Source: Bacillota bacterium (GTDB lineage Bacteria; Bacillota; Negativicutes; Sporomusales; Sporomusaceae). From it: DNA of 61,094 nucleotides. The notes under the pieces are model-generated. The model saw only the letters and a program-made list of their open reading frames with translations, was not told where the DNA came from and searched no databases. The translations under genes and the position numbers were made by a program. This document shows positions 49,028 to 57,933 of this stretch, one piece after another. The stretch covers positions 1 through 61,094 of the forward strand of contig JAEZVB010000133.1 in assembly GCA_023443285.1 (NCBI GenBank). Direction: 5' to 3'. Position 1 is the stretch's first letter. Every line of letters begins with the position of its first letter.

Positions 49028-51231
49028 TTGGTTATGGCGCAGTGAGCCTGGCGCTGATTACTACTATGTTTGCGGCAATCTGTTTCTTTACTTCGGAAAA
49101 CCGTAAGCAAACTGAAAGGCATAGCTTAACCAGCAAGGCACGGCTGCTGTATATGTTATCAACTGGGCTGGTTGGTGTGGCTGCACTATATTTGCTGTAC
49201 ATCTTGCTTGGCAATCACTTTGAATATGCCTATGTATTTGGTTATTCCTCGCGGGAGCTGCCGCTCGCATATAAGGTGGCCGCTTTTTGGGCAGGGCAGG
49301 AAGGTTCCTTTATGTTGTGGCTCGTATTTCATGCGGCTTTCGGTTTGTTTCTCTTACGCAAATCAGGGACAACTTGCTTAGCGATGACTGTCTATTGCCT
49401 TATTCAGACAGCGCTTTTGGGGCTGTTACTAATTAAAAGTCCATTTATGATGCTGGCTCAACCCCGAATAGACGGGGTTGGTCTTAATCCGCTGCTGCAA
49501 GACCCGTGGATGGTTATTCATCCCCCTTTGCTCTTTTTGGGGTATGCAGCGTTAGCTGTACCATTTTCCCTGGGAATGGGGAGTATGTGGAAGGAATCTC
49601 ACCAGGAGTGGTTGGAAGGGGCAGTAGCCTGGACTGCATTTGCGCTGTCAACGTTGGGAGCGGGGATGTTTATTGGTGGATTTTGGGCTTACAAAGTGCT
49701 GGGCTGGGGTGGCTACTGGGCCTGGGATCCAGTTGAGAATTCATCACTGGTACCATGGCTGGCTGCCGGCGCCCTGCTTCATCTTCTGGTTATAGCTAAA
49801 GTGCGAGCAGTAGCTGTTAAGTATGCGTATGCAGGGGTGATTGCCAGCTTTGTCTTGGTTTTTTATGGCACTTTTCTTACACGCAGCGGCGTTTTGAGCG
49901 ATTTTTCCACACACTCATTTGCGGATGAGGGTATTGGTGGATTTCTGGGGTTAACGGTGCTGGTAATTGCCTTTGCTTCCAGCGTTCTTTATATTGTTAA
50001 GTGGCCTGGTATGCCCACTGGGGATTTATATTCCAGACTTGCTAGTAGAGAATTTACACTTGCACTGACCTCACTCATTCTGGCATTTTTCGGAGTGTTG
50101 GTGTTTGTCGGTATGTCCACGCCGCTTGTTACAATGGCTTTCGGCAGTCCCAAGAGCGTAAGCAGTACGTTCTATAATAGTGCAACCTTACCGCTTGCGG
50201 CAGCCATTGGGGTAGTACTTATAGCCGGGCCATTGCTTAAGTGGGGACAAGGGGCGTATGAGAGGAGCAGGCGTTACTGGTGGCTTGCGCTGTTTGTAGC
50301 AGGCGGATTGCTGTTAGCTGTCTCACTTAAATTGCAGCAACCTCTTTTGGTTATGATTCTTTCAATTACGCCGGCTGCCGTAGCAGCCAATGTCTATGCT
50401 GCCTGCACTAAGCGTATGTCCTGGGCGGCTGCCTGCAGTCATATTGGGGTAGCTGTTATGCTTGCCGGTATTATTGCTTCAGGTGCGGCTGGTCATTCGA
50501 CAATAGTGACTTTTGTGAAGGGACAGTCCCAGGAGATTTTCGGACAGCAGATTAATTACGTTGGATCTGAGGCAGACCGGGATGGAAAAAGTATTTATAC
50601 TAGCTTTCATGCAGGGGCTGACAGGGTGATGGTTCAGTCTTTGACTAAACTCAACAAAGAGGGCAGGCCGGCTGCCAGAGAGCCGGGTATCTTCCGAAGC
50701 TTGCTTTCCGATATGTATATTGCACCTATTGTCAAGGAGGAGCCCGCTGGGGCTGAACTGACGTTAGATAAAGGGCAACCGTTATCACAAGGTGGAGTGA
50801 CGCTACATTTTAATAAATTTAATATGGGTGGGATGGACGGAAGTTCTGTCGTACGAGTGCAAGCTGTAATTGAGGTAACTGCAGATGCCCAGACTCAAGA
50901 GGTGCGGCCTGAACTTATTAGCCAAAATGGGCAAATTATTGGTTCGACAGTTACTGCCTTTGAACGGTATCAACTGCATATAACCGGGCTGAAACCGGGA
51001 GTAGGTCAGGTTACTATAGAGTTTACAGACAATAACGCAATTGGTGCTGACAGGCCAATAAAACTGGAGGCTGAGGTCAGTACTAAGCCGCTAATTAACC
51101 TGGTGTGGTTGGGCGCTATTCTGATTACGGCAGGGACAGGCTGGTCAGGTGTAAAGCAGCTAATCAGCCAACGTCAGGTCTTACAAAGGGATCACTGTCC
51201 TGCTGCCAGGACTGCTAGCAGAACCCGCTAA
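49024..51231 (+). CDS. ccmF: Cytochrome c heme lyase subunit
   Basis: A 735-residue polytopic membrane protein that transfers heme from CcmE to apocytochromes. The WWD motif is visible as WGGYWAWDPVENSSLVPWL near residue 240, with His-bearing segments PWMVIHPPLLFLGY and ATHSFADEG-like DFSTHSFADEG. A large soluble loop occupies about 500-690 near the C-terminus. GGGAG precedes the ATG at 49024. No ccmG or ccmH is present. The operon ends at a strong terminator before nrfH. Confidence 0.93.
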   Translation: MIGYGAVSLALITTMFAAICFFTSENRKQTERHSLTSKARLLYMLSTGLVGVAALYLLYILLGNHFEYAYVFGYSSRELPLAYKVAAFWAGQEGSFMLWLVFHAAFGLFLLRKSGTTCLAMTVYCLIQTALLGLLLIKSPFMMLAQPRIDGVGLNPLLQDPWMVIHPPLLFLGYAALAVPFSLGMGSMWKESHQEWLEGAVAWTAFALSTLGAGMFIGGFWAYKVLGWGGYWAWDPVENSSLVPWLAAGALLHLLVIAKVRAVAVKYAYAGVIASFVLVFYGTFLTRSGVLSDFSTHSFADEGIGGFLGLTVLVIAFASSVLYIVKWPGMPTGDLYSRLASREFTLALTSLILAFFGVLVFVGMSTPLVTMAFGSPKSVSSTFYNSATLPLAAAIGVVLIAGPLLKWGQGAYERSRRYWWLALFVAGGLLLAVSLKLQQPLLVMILSITPAAVAANVYAACTKRMSWAAACSHIGVAVMLAGIIASGAAGHSTIVTFVKGQSQEIFGQQINYVGSEADRDGKSIYTSFHAGADRVMVQSLTKLNKEGRPAAREPGIFRSLLSDMYIAPIVKEEPAGAELTLDKGQPLSQGGVTLHFNKFNMGGMDGSSVVRVQAVIEVTADAQTQEVRPELISQNGQIIGSTVTAFERYQLHITGLKPGVGQVTIEFTDNNAIGADRPIKLEAEVSTKPLINLVWLGAILITAGTGWSGVKQLISQRQVLQRDHCPAARTASRTR

Positions 51232-51238
51232 AAGCATA

Positions 51239-51280
51239 ACAAGGGGTTGAATCAAACGAAAGTTTGATTCAACCCCTTGT
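51239..51280 (+). terminator. Terminator of the ccm operon
   Basis: A 19-bp perfect stem ACAAGGGGTTGAATCAAAC and its complement, closed by a GAAA tetraloop, exit CTTATG. Confidence 0.9.
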
Positions 51281-51377
51281 CTTATGCCTCTTTAAGTATG
51301 TATAAACCATTCCAGAATTGGAAATCTAATAGACATTAGTAATGTGGATAGGTAGCTATAATCAGGGAGATGACATT

Positions 51378-51851
51378 TTGGGCTGGAAAAAGTACTTGGA
51401 AAAAAATAGTATAAAGTTAATACTGCTGGGGGCACTAGCCGCTATTGTTGGTTTGGCTGTTGCAGGTGGTGGCATAGCGTATGCTGATAAAGCTTCTTTC
51501 TGTAGCAGTTGTCATTCAATGCAGCATGTTGCTGCTACCTGGCAAGTTTCTAATCACCGGCAATTTACTTGCGGCGACTGTCATTTACCCCAGGAAAATA
51601 TGGTTGAAAAGTTGATTGTTAAAAACCAAACGGGTATGAACGACACTTACCACGAATTCTTGCGGGACTATCCTGACACAATTAGGGTAAGCGCTAAAGG
51701 CAGAGGAATTATCGAACGTAACTGCCTGCGCTGTCATGCTTATACTGTCGCCAATACTATTATGTCTACAGGAGGACAATCGTGTACGAAATGCCACCGG
51801 GGCATGATTCACAACCAGACTACTGTTAAGGAGGGAGTTCCCGTTGAATAG
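51378..51851 (+). CDS. nrfH: Cytochrome c nitrite reductase, small quinol-oxidising subunit
   Basis: A 157-residue membrane-anchored tetraheme cytochrome that takes electrons from menaquinol to NrfA. One N-terminal helix (LILLGALAAIVGLAVAGG) is followed by four CXXCH motifs: CSSCH, CGDCH, CLRCH and CTKCH. The TTG at 51378 lies 7 nt after AGGGAG; the in-frame ATG at 51342 has no ribosome site. It overlaps nrfA by 8 bp. The heme load explains the adjacent Ccm genes. Confidence 0.93.
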   Translation: MGWKKYLEKNSIKLILLGALAAIVGLAVAGGGIAYADKASFCSSCHSMQHVAATWQVSNHRQFTCGDCHLPQENMVEKLIVKNQTGMNDTYHEFLRDYPDTIRVSAKGRGIIERNCLRCHAYTVANTIMSTGGQSCTKCHRGMIHNQTTVKEGVPVE

Positions 51852-53127
51852 AACGCAAAAATTACTGATCGCATTCTTATCCCTTGTTGTTTTATTTACC
51901 GGTGTAGTTATCAGCCGGGTTTGGATTTTCAAACCGCAGTCAACTATTCAACTAGTCAAGGTTTCTAGCGGTGAATATGATACTGAAGTCTGGGGTAAAA
52001 ATTACCCGCTAGAGTATCAAGGCTATAAAAAGAATCTAGAAATGACACCTTCACCAACAGGCTATGGTGGAAGCGTTAAGACACAAAAAGCCGAGATGCA
52101 GCCTGAATTGTACACAAATTTTAAGGGTAATGCGTTTAGTAAAGACTATACCGAAGACAGGGGGCATCCCTATGCGATGGAAGACCTGCGTGAATCCAAA
52201 AGGATAGGTCCTGCTGCTAAAGGAGCTTGCATAACTTGTAAGACTCCTTATGTCGAACAATTTTATAAAGAGACTGGCTGGGGCTATGCCAATAAACCGC
52301 TTACGGAATTGATGGATAGAGCCAAACATCCAATCAACTGTGCCAATTGCCATGATCCTGAAACCATGGGATTACGGGTTATTAATCCGGCCTTTACGGA
52401 AGCGATGCAGAAACGTGGTATCGATTTGAGCAAAGCCAGTCGGGAGGAAATGCGCAGCTATGTTTGTGCCCAATGTCATGCTGAATACTATTTTGAACCA
52501 ACAACCTATAAAATTGTTTTTCCTTGGGATAAAGGCTTGACGCCACAACAAATGTATGAGTACTATTCAACGAAACCTAGCGGTTTTGTTCAGGATTTTA
52601 TTCACACCGATTCGCAAGTGCCGGTTTTAAAAGCGCAACACCCGGATTATGAAGAATGGCAAAACGGTGTTCACGGTCAATTTGGCGTTTCCTGCGCTGA
52701 TTGTCATATGCCATATATGCGAAAGAGTGGGCAAAAATATACTTCACACTGGATAACAAGCCCGCTTAAAACAATGGAGGAATCCTGCTCACCTTGTCAT
52801 ACACAAGGAAAAGAACTATTGTTCAGTCAGGTAAAAGCATTTCAGGATAATGTTTGGCAACTTCAGCATACGGCCGGACAAACGGTTGCCAAGGCACATA
52901 CTGCCATCCAAAAGGCAGGTGCAAATACTGCTGTCAACCAAGCTGAACTGACCAAAGCACGCGAACTATTGCGCCAGGCGCAGTGGTATTGGGATTATGT
53001 TGCCGCAGCCAATAGTATGGGGTTTCATAATCCGGTACAGGAATTGAATACGCTGGGGCAGGCCATCGATCTGGCTCATCAGTCAATTGATGCCGCCAAT
53101 AGAGCCGCAGGTACCAATTCTTTATAA
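51844..53127 (+). CDS. nrfA: Cytochrome c nitrite reductase, catalytic pentaheme subunit
   Basis: A 427-residue exported enzyme that reduces nitrite to ammonium with six electrons. It has the catalytic heme motif CITCK with its Lys ligand, and four CXXCH motifs (CANCH, CAQCH, CADCH, CSPCH). Active-site and calcium-site features AEYYF and LKAQHPDYEEW are present. An N-terminal uncleaved helix or signal (LLIAFLSLVVLFTGVVI) is visible. It starts at a TTG after GGAGGGAG within the end of nrfH. It may serve in respiration or nitrite/NO detoxification. Confidence 0.96.
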   Translation: MNRTQKLLIAFLSLVVLFTGVVISRVWIFKPQSTIQLVKVSSGEYDTEVWGKNYPLEYQGYKKNLEMTPSPTGYGGSVKTQKAEMQPELYTNFKGNAFSKDYTEDRGHPYAMEDLRESKRIGPAAKGACITCKTPYVEQFYKETGWGYANKPLTELMDRAKHPINCANCHDPETMGLRVINPAFTEAMQKRGIDLSKASREEMRSYVCAQCHAEYYFEPTTYKIVFPWDKGLTPQQMYEYYSTKPSGFVQDFIHTDSQVPVLKAQHPDYEEWQNGVHGQFGVSCADCHMPYMRKSGQKYTSHWITSPLKTMEESCSPCHTQGKELLFSQVKAFQDNVWQLQHTAGQTVAKAHTAIQKAGANTAVNQAELTKARELLRQAQWYWDYVAAANSMGFHNPVQELNTLGQAIDLAHQSIDAANRAAGTNSL

Positions 53128-53145
53128 ATAGAATACTATGCAGAC

Positions 53146-53193
53146 CGAGCTTGCTATGTTGTGTCTTGTGATAACATAGCAAGCTCGCTTTTC
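53146..53193 (+). terminator. Terminator of nrfHA
   Basis: Stem CGAGCTTGCTATGTT and its complement, 12-nt loop, then CTTTTC. Confidence 0.9.
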
Positions 53194-53401
53194 ATTTTCG
53201 CACGATATGGTGATTTGCCGATAATGAGGTGACGCAATAACCTAAATTGAAAATCGAAATGCAGCCCTTTGGGTGCAAAAGTACGGTTTAATGTTAGTTG
53301 AATTGACAGAATCAAGGCCGTTGCATTTCGCTTTACGAAGACTATGATCTATTGGACCTCCAATTCAAAATATATGACTGTTCGTGGTTGACAACCTTAA
53401 G

Positions 53402-53540
53402 GTTTTCCCTGTTGACTACTTCTGCATCTCCTGGCAACCTACAGTCAAGGGCGAGCACGCTTTTCGCTCGGCGTAGCACAGCTCGGCGTAGCACCCCTTG
53501 ACAGTAGGATACCAGGAGATAAAATATATTGCAGGGAAAA
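53402..53540. repeat. Large imperfect inverted repeat inside the element
   Basis: Arms begin GGTTTTCCCTG and CAGGGAAAACT and include ATCTCCTGG..ACCTAC.GTCAAGGG with its complement, about 50 bp per arm with bulges. The loop holds two direct copies of GCTCGGCGTAGCAC. Confidence 0.7.
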
Positions 53541-53711
53541 CTGTCTCAAACCGGCTCTGCTAAAAAAATAAGAGGATAAAATGCGCCGGCAGCACCTATA
53601 TATAACTGAAGCAGGGGTGGATTCTCCGATTACAAAAAAATCGAGAGGGAGTCGACCTCTGTTTGGCATAGCCATAATTCTCATCATAATTTCAGAAAAA
53701 CCAATAAATCA

Positions 53712-53854
53712 AACTGCATCTCGGTTACAAAAGTGGCGTTTCGTTTTCAAAAGTAGCATTTCGTTTACAAAAACTGCGTTTCGTTTACAAATATTCAGTT
53801 GTCAATTTACAAAATGGCGTCTCGGCTTACAAAGTGGCATCTCGCTTTTCAATT
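53712..53854. repeat. Tandem array of ~20-bp units at the right end of the element
   Basis: About seven degenerate units of the form RNTGGCRTYTCGYTTWCAAA. One similar unit lies alone near 53320-53338 and one, inverted, forms the left end. Confidence 0.75.
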
Positions 53855-54005
53855 AAGCAGGTGACGCAATAAAAAAAGGTAGAATTTTAAAAGATAAAGA
53901 AAAAATTGAAAGATATTGAAGGAAAATAGTTATTATTTAGCGAATGAAATAATTAGCAGAAAATTCCCAATATATTTATAATTAATAGTAAGGGAGGTCA
54001 AGTCA

Positions 54006-55568
54006 ATGTCGATGTTTTGTTTTCAATGTGAACAAACTGCAGGCGGCAAAGGGTGTACCAAAATAGGTGTATGCGGAAAACAACCGGATGTAGCTAACAA
54101 CCTTGATGAACTCACGTGTGCATTAATTGGTTTAGCTAGGGCATCACAGGGGAAAAGTGCAGGAAAAATCGCTGACGAATTGGTACGGCAAGGGCTTTTT
54201 ACCGCAGTTACTAACGTTTGTTTTGACAATGACCGAATAACTGCGCTAATTGAAAAAGTACATGAAGAAAAAAACAAGTTGGATAGCGCTGCAAAAGACT
54301 TTCCGGTAAATGAATTATGGACAGGGGATACCGACGTTGTATCACTGCGATCTACCTTGTTGCTGGGTATGCGTGGAATGGCGGCTTATGCTGAGCATGC
54401 AGCTGTATTGGGAAAAGAAAATCCAGAGGTTACCGCTTGGTTTTATAAAGGTCTAAAAGCACTGGGTGAAGAACACACTGCCGAACAGTGGCTTGACCTA
54501 TTGATAGAGTTTGGAAAAATCAATCTGGCTTGTATGGCTGTGCTCGATGAGGCCAACACTTCTGTTTATGGTCATCCAAAACCAACTAAAGTAAGCTTAA
54601 AAGTAGCCAAAGGTCCGTTCATTGTTGTTACCGGACATGATCTTCTGGATTTAAAACAACTGCTTGAACAGACAGAAGGCAAAGGTGTCAACATCTATAC
54701 TCATGGTGAGATGCTGCCAGCTCATGGCTATCCTGAGTTAAACAAATATCCCCAGCTGAAAGGCAATTTCGGTACAGCCTGGCAGAACCAGCAGAAGGAA
54801 TTTGACAATATACCGGCACCCATTTTGTATACTACTAACTGCTTGATGATACCTCGGGGCAGCTATAGCGACCGCGTGTTTACCACTTCGGTAGTAGGCT
54901 TCCCGGGAGCGCAACATATTTCAGAAGTCAATCATAAAAAAGACTTTTCAGCGTTAATTAATAAGGCTATTGAACTTGGCGGCTGGCCGGAGGACAAAGA
55001 GTTTACCGGAATTAATGGCGGTAAAGAAGTCATGACCGGGTTTGCCCAGGGCACGGTTATGAGTGTTGCCGGAACCGTTATTGATGCGGTAAAAGCAGGA
55101 GCTATTAAACACTTTTTCTTAGTTGGCGGCTGTGACGGTGCAAAAACGGGTAGGAATTACTATACAGAATTTGTGAAAAAAGCACCGCAGGATACGGTTA
55201 TATTGACTCTGGCGTGTGGTAAATACCGATTTAATGACCTCGATATCGGGGGAATTGGCGGACTGCCGCGGATTATGGATATGGGTCAATGTAATGATGC
55301 TTATTCTGCAATCCAAGTGGCGATTGCACTTGCAGACGCATTTAAATGCGGGGTTAATGAATTGCCACTTACTTTGGTTCTTTCCTGGTACGAGCAAAAG
55401 GCAGTCTGTATTTTGCTTACCCTGCTGTCACTTGGTATTCAAAATATCTACATCGGTCCATCGCTCCCTGCCTTTTTATCGCCTAATGTACTCAATATTC
55501 TGGTGTCTAAATTTAATCTTCATCCTATTACTACACCAGAAAATGACCTCCAAACAATTTTGAAATAA
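54006..55568 (+). CDS. hcp: Hybrid cluster protein (hydroxylamine reductase / NO reductase)
   Basis: A 520-residue cytosolic Fe-S enzyme. The N-terminal cluster motif is CFQCEQTAGGKGC..IGVCGK. Hybrid-cluster ligands are visible in YTHGEMLPAHGY, TTNCLMIP, VGGCDGAK, TLACGKYRF, DMGQCNDAYS and WYEQKAV, so the active site is complete. Hcp reduces NO to nitrous oxide and hydroxylamine to ammonia; both compounds are by-products of nitrite metabolism, which fits its position after nrfHA. GGGAGGTC precedes the ATG. No Hcr reductase is adjacent. Confidence 0.96.
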   Translation: MSMFCFQCEQTAGGKGCTKIGVCGKQPDVANNLDELTCALIGLARASQGKSAGKIADELVRQGLFTAVTNVCFDNDRITALIEKVHEEKNKLDSAAKDFPVNELWTGDTDVVSLRSTLLLGMRGMAAYAEHAAVLGKENPEVTAWFYKGLKALGEEHTAEQWLDLLIEFGKINLACMAVLDEANTSVYGHPKPTKVSLKVAKGPFIVVTGHDLLDLKQLLEQTEGKGVNIYTHGEMLPAHGYPELNKYPQLKGNFGTAWQNQQKEFDNIPAPILYTTNCLMIPRGSYSDRVFTTSVVGFPGAQHISEVNHKKDFSALINKAIELGGWPEDKEFTGINGGKEVMTGFAQGTVMSVAGTVIDAVKAGAIKHFFLVGGCDGAKTGRNYYTEFVKKAPQDTVILTLACGKYRFNDLDIGGIGGLPRIMDMGQCNDAYSAIQVAIALADAFKCGVNELPLTLVLSWYEQKAVCILLTLLSLGIQNIYIGPSLPAFLSPNVLNILVSKFNLHPITTPENDLQTILK

Positions 55569-55580
55569 TGAACATATCAC

Positions 55581-55633
55581 AAATAAAGAAGATCAGACCT
55601 GCTGTGTGCTACAGGTCTGATCTTCTTTATTTT
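55581..55633 (+). terminator. Terminator of hcp
   Basis: A 21-bp stem AAATAAAGAAGATCAGACCTG and its complement, 10-nt loop, ATTTTT exit. Confidence 0.92.
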
Positions 55634-55698
55634 TCTAACTTTCTTTTCAGCGAGTATGGTATAATAATCTAAATCAATTTCAAAGGGGATGATTTTCT

Positions 55699-56406
55699 AT
55701 GGCGAATCCAATGATTTCAAAGGTAAAGGCTCTTCATTCTTATAGTAGTGAAACTGCCACTTATGCGGGAGTAGCAATAAAAAGCCTTGCATTAGTAGGA
55801 ATTGTTACAGCCTCGGCACTAATAACTTGGGTAATGGGGTATGCTACTCCAATTACTGCAATGGTTACCGCCATCATGGGCTTCATTGCGGCTTTGGCAA
55901 TTAGCTTTCGGCCAACATGGGCAGGCTTTTTATCGCCGCTTTACGCTATCTTAGAAGGCATGTTTTTAGCTGCTATATCCGCATTGTTTGCGAAAACGTA
56001 TCACGGTATTGTAATTAATGCTGTAATGATAACATTTGGCATTGCAATTAGTGCGGCATTTGTTTATGCAAGGGGATATGTGAAAGTTAATGAAGGGTTT
56101 ATGAGAGCTGTCTTTATGGCGACGATGGGAATAGCCATAACGTATGTTATCGAATTTATTCTGAGTTTCTTTGGAATCCGTATCCCCCAGATACATCAAG
56201 GTGGCGCTATTGGGATAATATTTAGTTTAGTTGTAATTGGCGTGGCTACCTTGAATTTGTTTATTGATTACGAGAATATTAATCAAAGTGTACGACAAGG
56301 ACTACCGAAAGAGTATGAATGGTTTTGCGCATTTGGCCTTCTGGTTACACTTATTTGGCTATACATTGAAGTCTTGAATCTTCTCCGCAAATTAAAAGAA
56401 GAGTAA
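55699..56406 (+). CDS. Bax inhibitor-1/YccA-family membrane protein
   Basis: A 235-residue protein with seven hydrophobic segments. Family features are the AGVAIKSLALVGIVTASAL start of helix 1, SPLYAILEGMFLAAISALF, and NLFIDYENINQSV..GLPKEYEW near the end, which supplies the conserved acidic pair. Bacterial members include pH-dependent calcium-leak channels (YetJ) and YccA, a FtsH modulator; which role applies here is unknown. It is a single gene with AAGGGG upstream and its own terminator. Confidence 0.9.
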   Translation: MANPMISKVKALHSYSSETATYAGVAIKSLALVGIVTASALITWVMGYATPITAMVTAIMGFIAALAISFRPTWAGFLSPLYAILEGMFLAAISALFAKTYHGIVINAVMITFGIAISAAFVYARGYVKVNEGFMRAVFMATMGIAITYVIEFILSFFGIRIPQIHQGGAIGIIFSLVVIGVATLNLFIDYENINQSVRQGLPKEYEWFCAFGLLVTLIWLYIEVLNLLRKLKEE

Positions 56407-56422
56407 TCATCCGATTATTAAT

Positions 56423-56447
56423 AAAAAAGCCCAGTAGGGGCTTTTTT
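56423..56447 (+). terminator. Terminator of the Bax-inhibitor-1 family gene
   Basis: AAAAAAGCCC-AGTA-GGGGCTTTTTT. Confidence 0.9.
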
Positions 56448-56593
56448 AGTTTGTTTGCGTATTTACTAATCGTATTTGGTTAGATTTTTCCAAATGAGAA
56501 GCAGGTCATTAAGTAAATGGGCAGAATTATGTAGGAAATGGCATTCAATGGTGCTTTACGACATTGGTGATATTTCCACTGGGGGAGGCTGGG

Positions 56594-57319
56594 ATGAATA
56601 TAGAATTAGATGTGCATACGCATACCATTGTTAGCGGGCACGCGTACAGTACTATTCGTGAAATGGCCAAAGAGGCTTCAAGAAAAAGATTGAAATTGCT
56701 AGGTATTACAGAGCATGCGCCAGGTATTCCGGGAACGTGTTCTCCAATATATTTTGAGAATCTCAAAGTAGTTCCGCGAGAAATGTATGGGGTGGAACTA
56801 CTCTTAGGTGCGGAGATCAATATTTTAGATTATGATGGAAAACTTAGTTTGGAAGATAGAATAATCGACAAGTTAGATATTAGAATTGCAGGTATCCATG
56901 ATCTTTGTTATACACCTGGAACTGTAGAACAAAATACTAATGCTATTATCGGGGCTATCAAAAACTCAAAGATTGATATAATTAGCCATCCTGCTGATGG
57001 GGCATGTGTGCTGAATTATGAGCTAATTGTACAAGCTGCAAAAAAGTATAATACACTACTTGAATTAAATAATAATTCCTTAAATCCAATAAATAAACGT
57101 AATAATGCACGTGAAAATAACATTCAGATGCTGGAGTTATGCAAAAAATACAGTGTACCAATAATACTCGCCAGTGATGCGCATATAGATATTGATATTG
57201 GCAGCTATAATTATGCGTATGAGATAATCCGCGAAGCCGATTTCCCGGAAGAACTTATTATCAATTATTCTGTTGTAAACTTTAAGAATATAATTAAACT
57301 AAATAGAGTATGCAAATAA
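56594..57319 (+). CDS. PHP-domain phosphatase, YcdX-like
   Basis: A 241-residue cytosolic metal-dependent phosphoesterase of the PHP superfamily. Metal-binding motifs are DVHTHTIVSGHAYST at the N-terminus, GITEHAPG, LGAEINILD, IAGIHD, ISHPADG and ILASDAHID. The trinuclear-metal layout matches YcdX and histidinol-phosphatase-like proteins; the physiological substrate is unknown. GGGGGAGG lies just before the ATG at 56594; an upstream in-frame ATG at 56564 overlaps no ribosome site. Confidence 0.9.
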   Translation: MNIELDVHTHTIVSGHAYSTIREMAKEASRKRLKLLGITEHAPGIPGTCSPIYFENLKVVPREMYGVELLLGAEINILDYDGKLSLEDRIIDKLDIRIAGIHDLCYTPGTVEQNTNAIIGAIKNSKIDIISHPADGACVLNYELIVQAAKKYNTLLELNNNSLNPINKRNNARENNIQMLELCKKYSVPIILASDAHIDIDIGSYNYAYEIIREADFPEELIINYSVVNFKNIIKLNRVCK

Positions 57320-57353
57320 AATTCCATTTTATCGAGATAATGGAATTTTATTT
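57314..57353 (+). terminator. Terminator of the PHP phosphatase gene
   Basis: Stem AAATAAAATTCCATT and its complement overlapping the stop codon, 10-nt loop. Confidence 0.85.
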
Positions 57354-57429
57354 GACTATATAGTTGTAATACCAAACTGTTTCATGATACAATTCGAATG
57401 TAAAGATGTTGTAAAGTGAGGTAGTAATA

Positions 57430-57933
57430 TTGGTAGATGCGAACATTGCTGGAATTTTTCGTGAGGTTGTTAAGACATGTGTGCGGAAGCTGGGTTTGTT
57501 ACAAAAGGCGGATGCCTCCTGTTGTGGGATTACGGTTGCACAGTGTCACACCTTGGTGGAGATTGGCAAGTGTAATTGTTTATCATTAAATGAATTATCA
57601 GAGCTGCTTACTCTCGATAAAAGTACCATGAGTCGCACAGTCGATAATCTTGTCAACTCCGGCTTGGTAATGAGGCAAAGTGATACGGAAGATAGACGAT
57701 ACATGAAAATTACGTTAACTGCCAAAGGGTCTGAGATGGTGGAAATAATTAATAACAGTATGGAGAAATATTACGAACGGGTATTAAATGCGGTTCCCGA
57801 AGATAAACATACGCTAGTGATAGAGGCTTTACCCTATCTGCTTACTGCGGTAAAAGATACTGATATGAGTTTTGTTGAACGCCAAATGTGTTCCGGGATT
57901 ATACGAGAACAAGGAGGGTGTAAGAGTGAGTGA
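57430..57933 (+). CDS. Cys-rich MarR-family regulator
   Basis: A 167-residue winged-helix regulator. The recognition region is LNELSELLTLDKSTMSRTVD and the wing MRQSDTEDRRYMKITLT. The N-terminal part is unusually rich in cysteine (KTCVRK, ASCCGITVAQC, GKCNCLSL), and another Cys lies near the end (RQMCSGI), suggesting redox, metal or metalloid sensing. The start is a TTG after GTGAGGTAG. It overlaps the aminotransferase gene by 8 bp, so the two are co-expressed. Confidence 0.88.
   Translation: MVDANIAGIFREVVKTCVRKLGLLQKADASCCGITVAQCHTLVEIGKCNCLSLNELSELLTLDKSTMSRTVDNLVNSGLVMRQSDTEDRRYMKITLTAKGSEMVEIINNSMEKYYERVLNAVPEDKHTLVIEALPYLLTAVKDTDMSFVERQMCSGIIREQGGCKSE

Larger units (their letters stand above)
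53227..53872. mobile_element. Transposase-less element with IS21-like multi-repeat ends
   Basis: The gap between nrfA and hcp holds an element of about 646 bp. It is flanked by direct 14-bp copies of AGGTGACGCAATAA (53227-53240 and 53859-53872). Just inside lie inverted ends AATTGAAAATCGAAATGC (53245) and GCATCTCGCTTTTCAATT (53837), matching at 16 of 18 positions. The right end carries seven related 20-bp units. No transposase gene fits inside. Repeated subterminal units are typical of IS21-family transposase-binding ends, so a deletion derivative of such an element is inferred. No host gene is seen anywhere in 53194-54005. Confidence 0.65.

Noticed and set aside
53581..53856. 91-codon frame inside the mobile element
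   Set aside because: Its 3' half is the translation of the 20-bp repeat array, there is no ribosome site, and it does not resemble a transposase.
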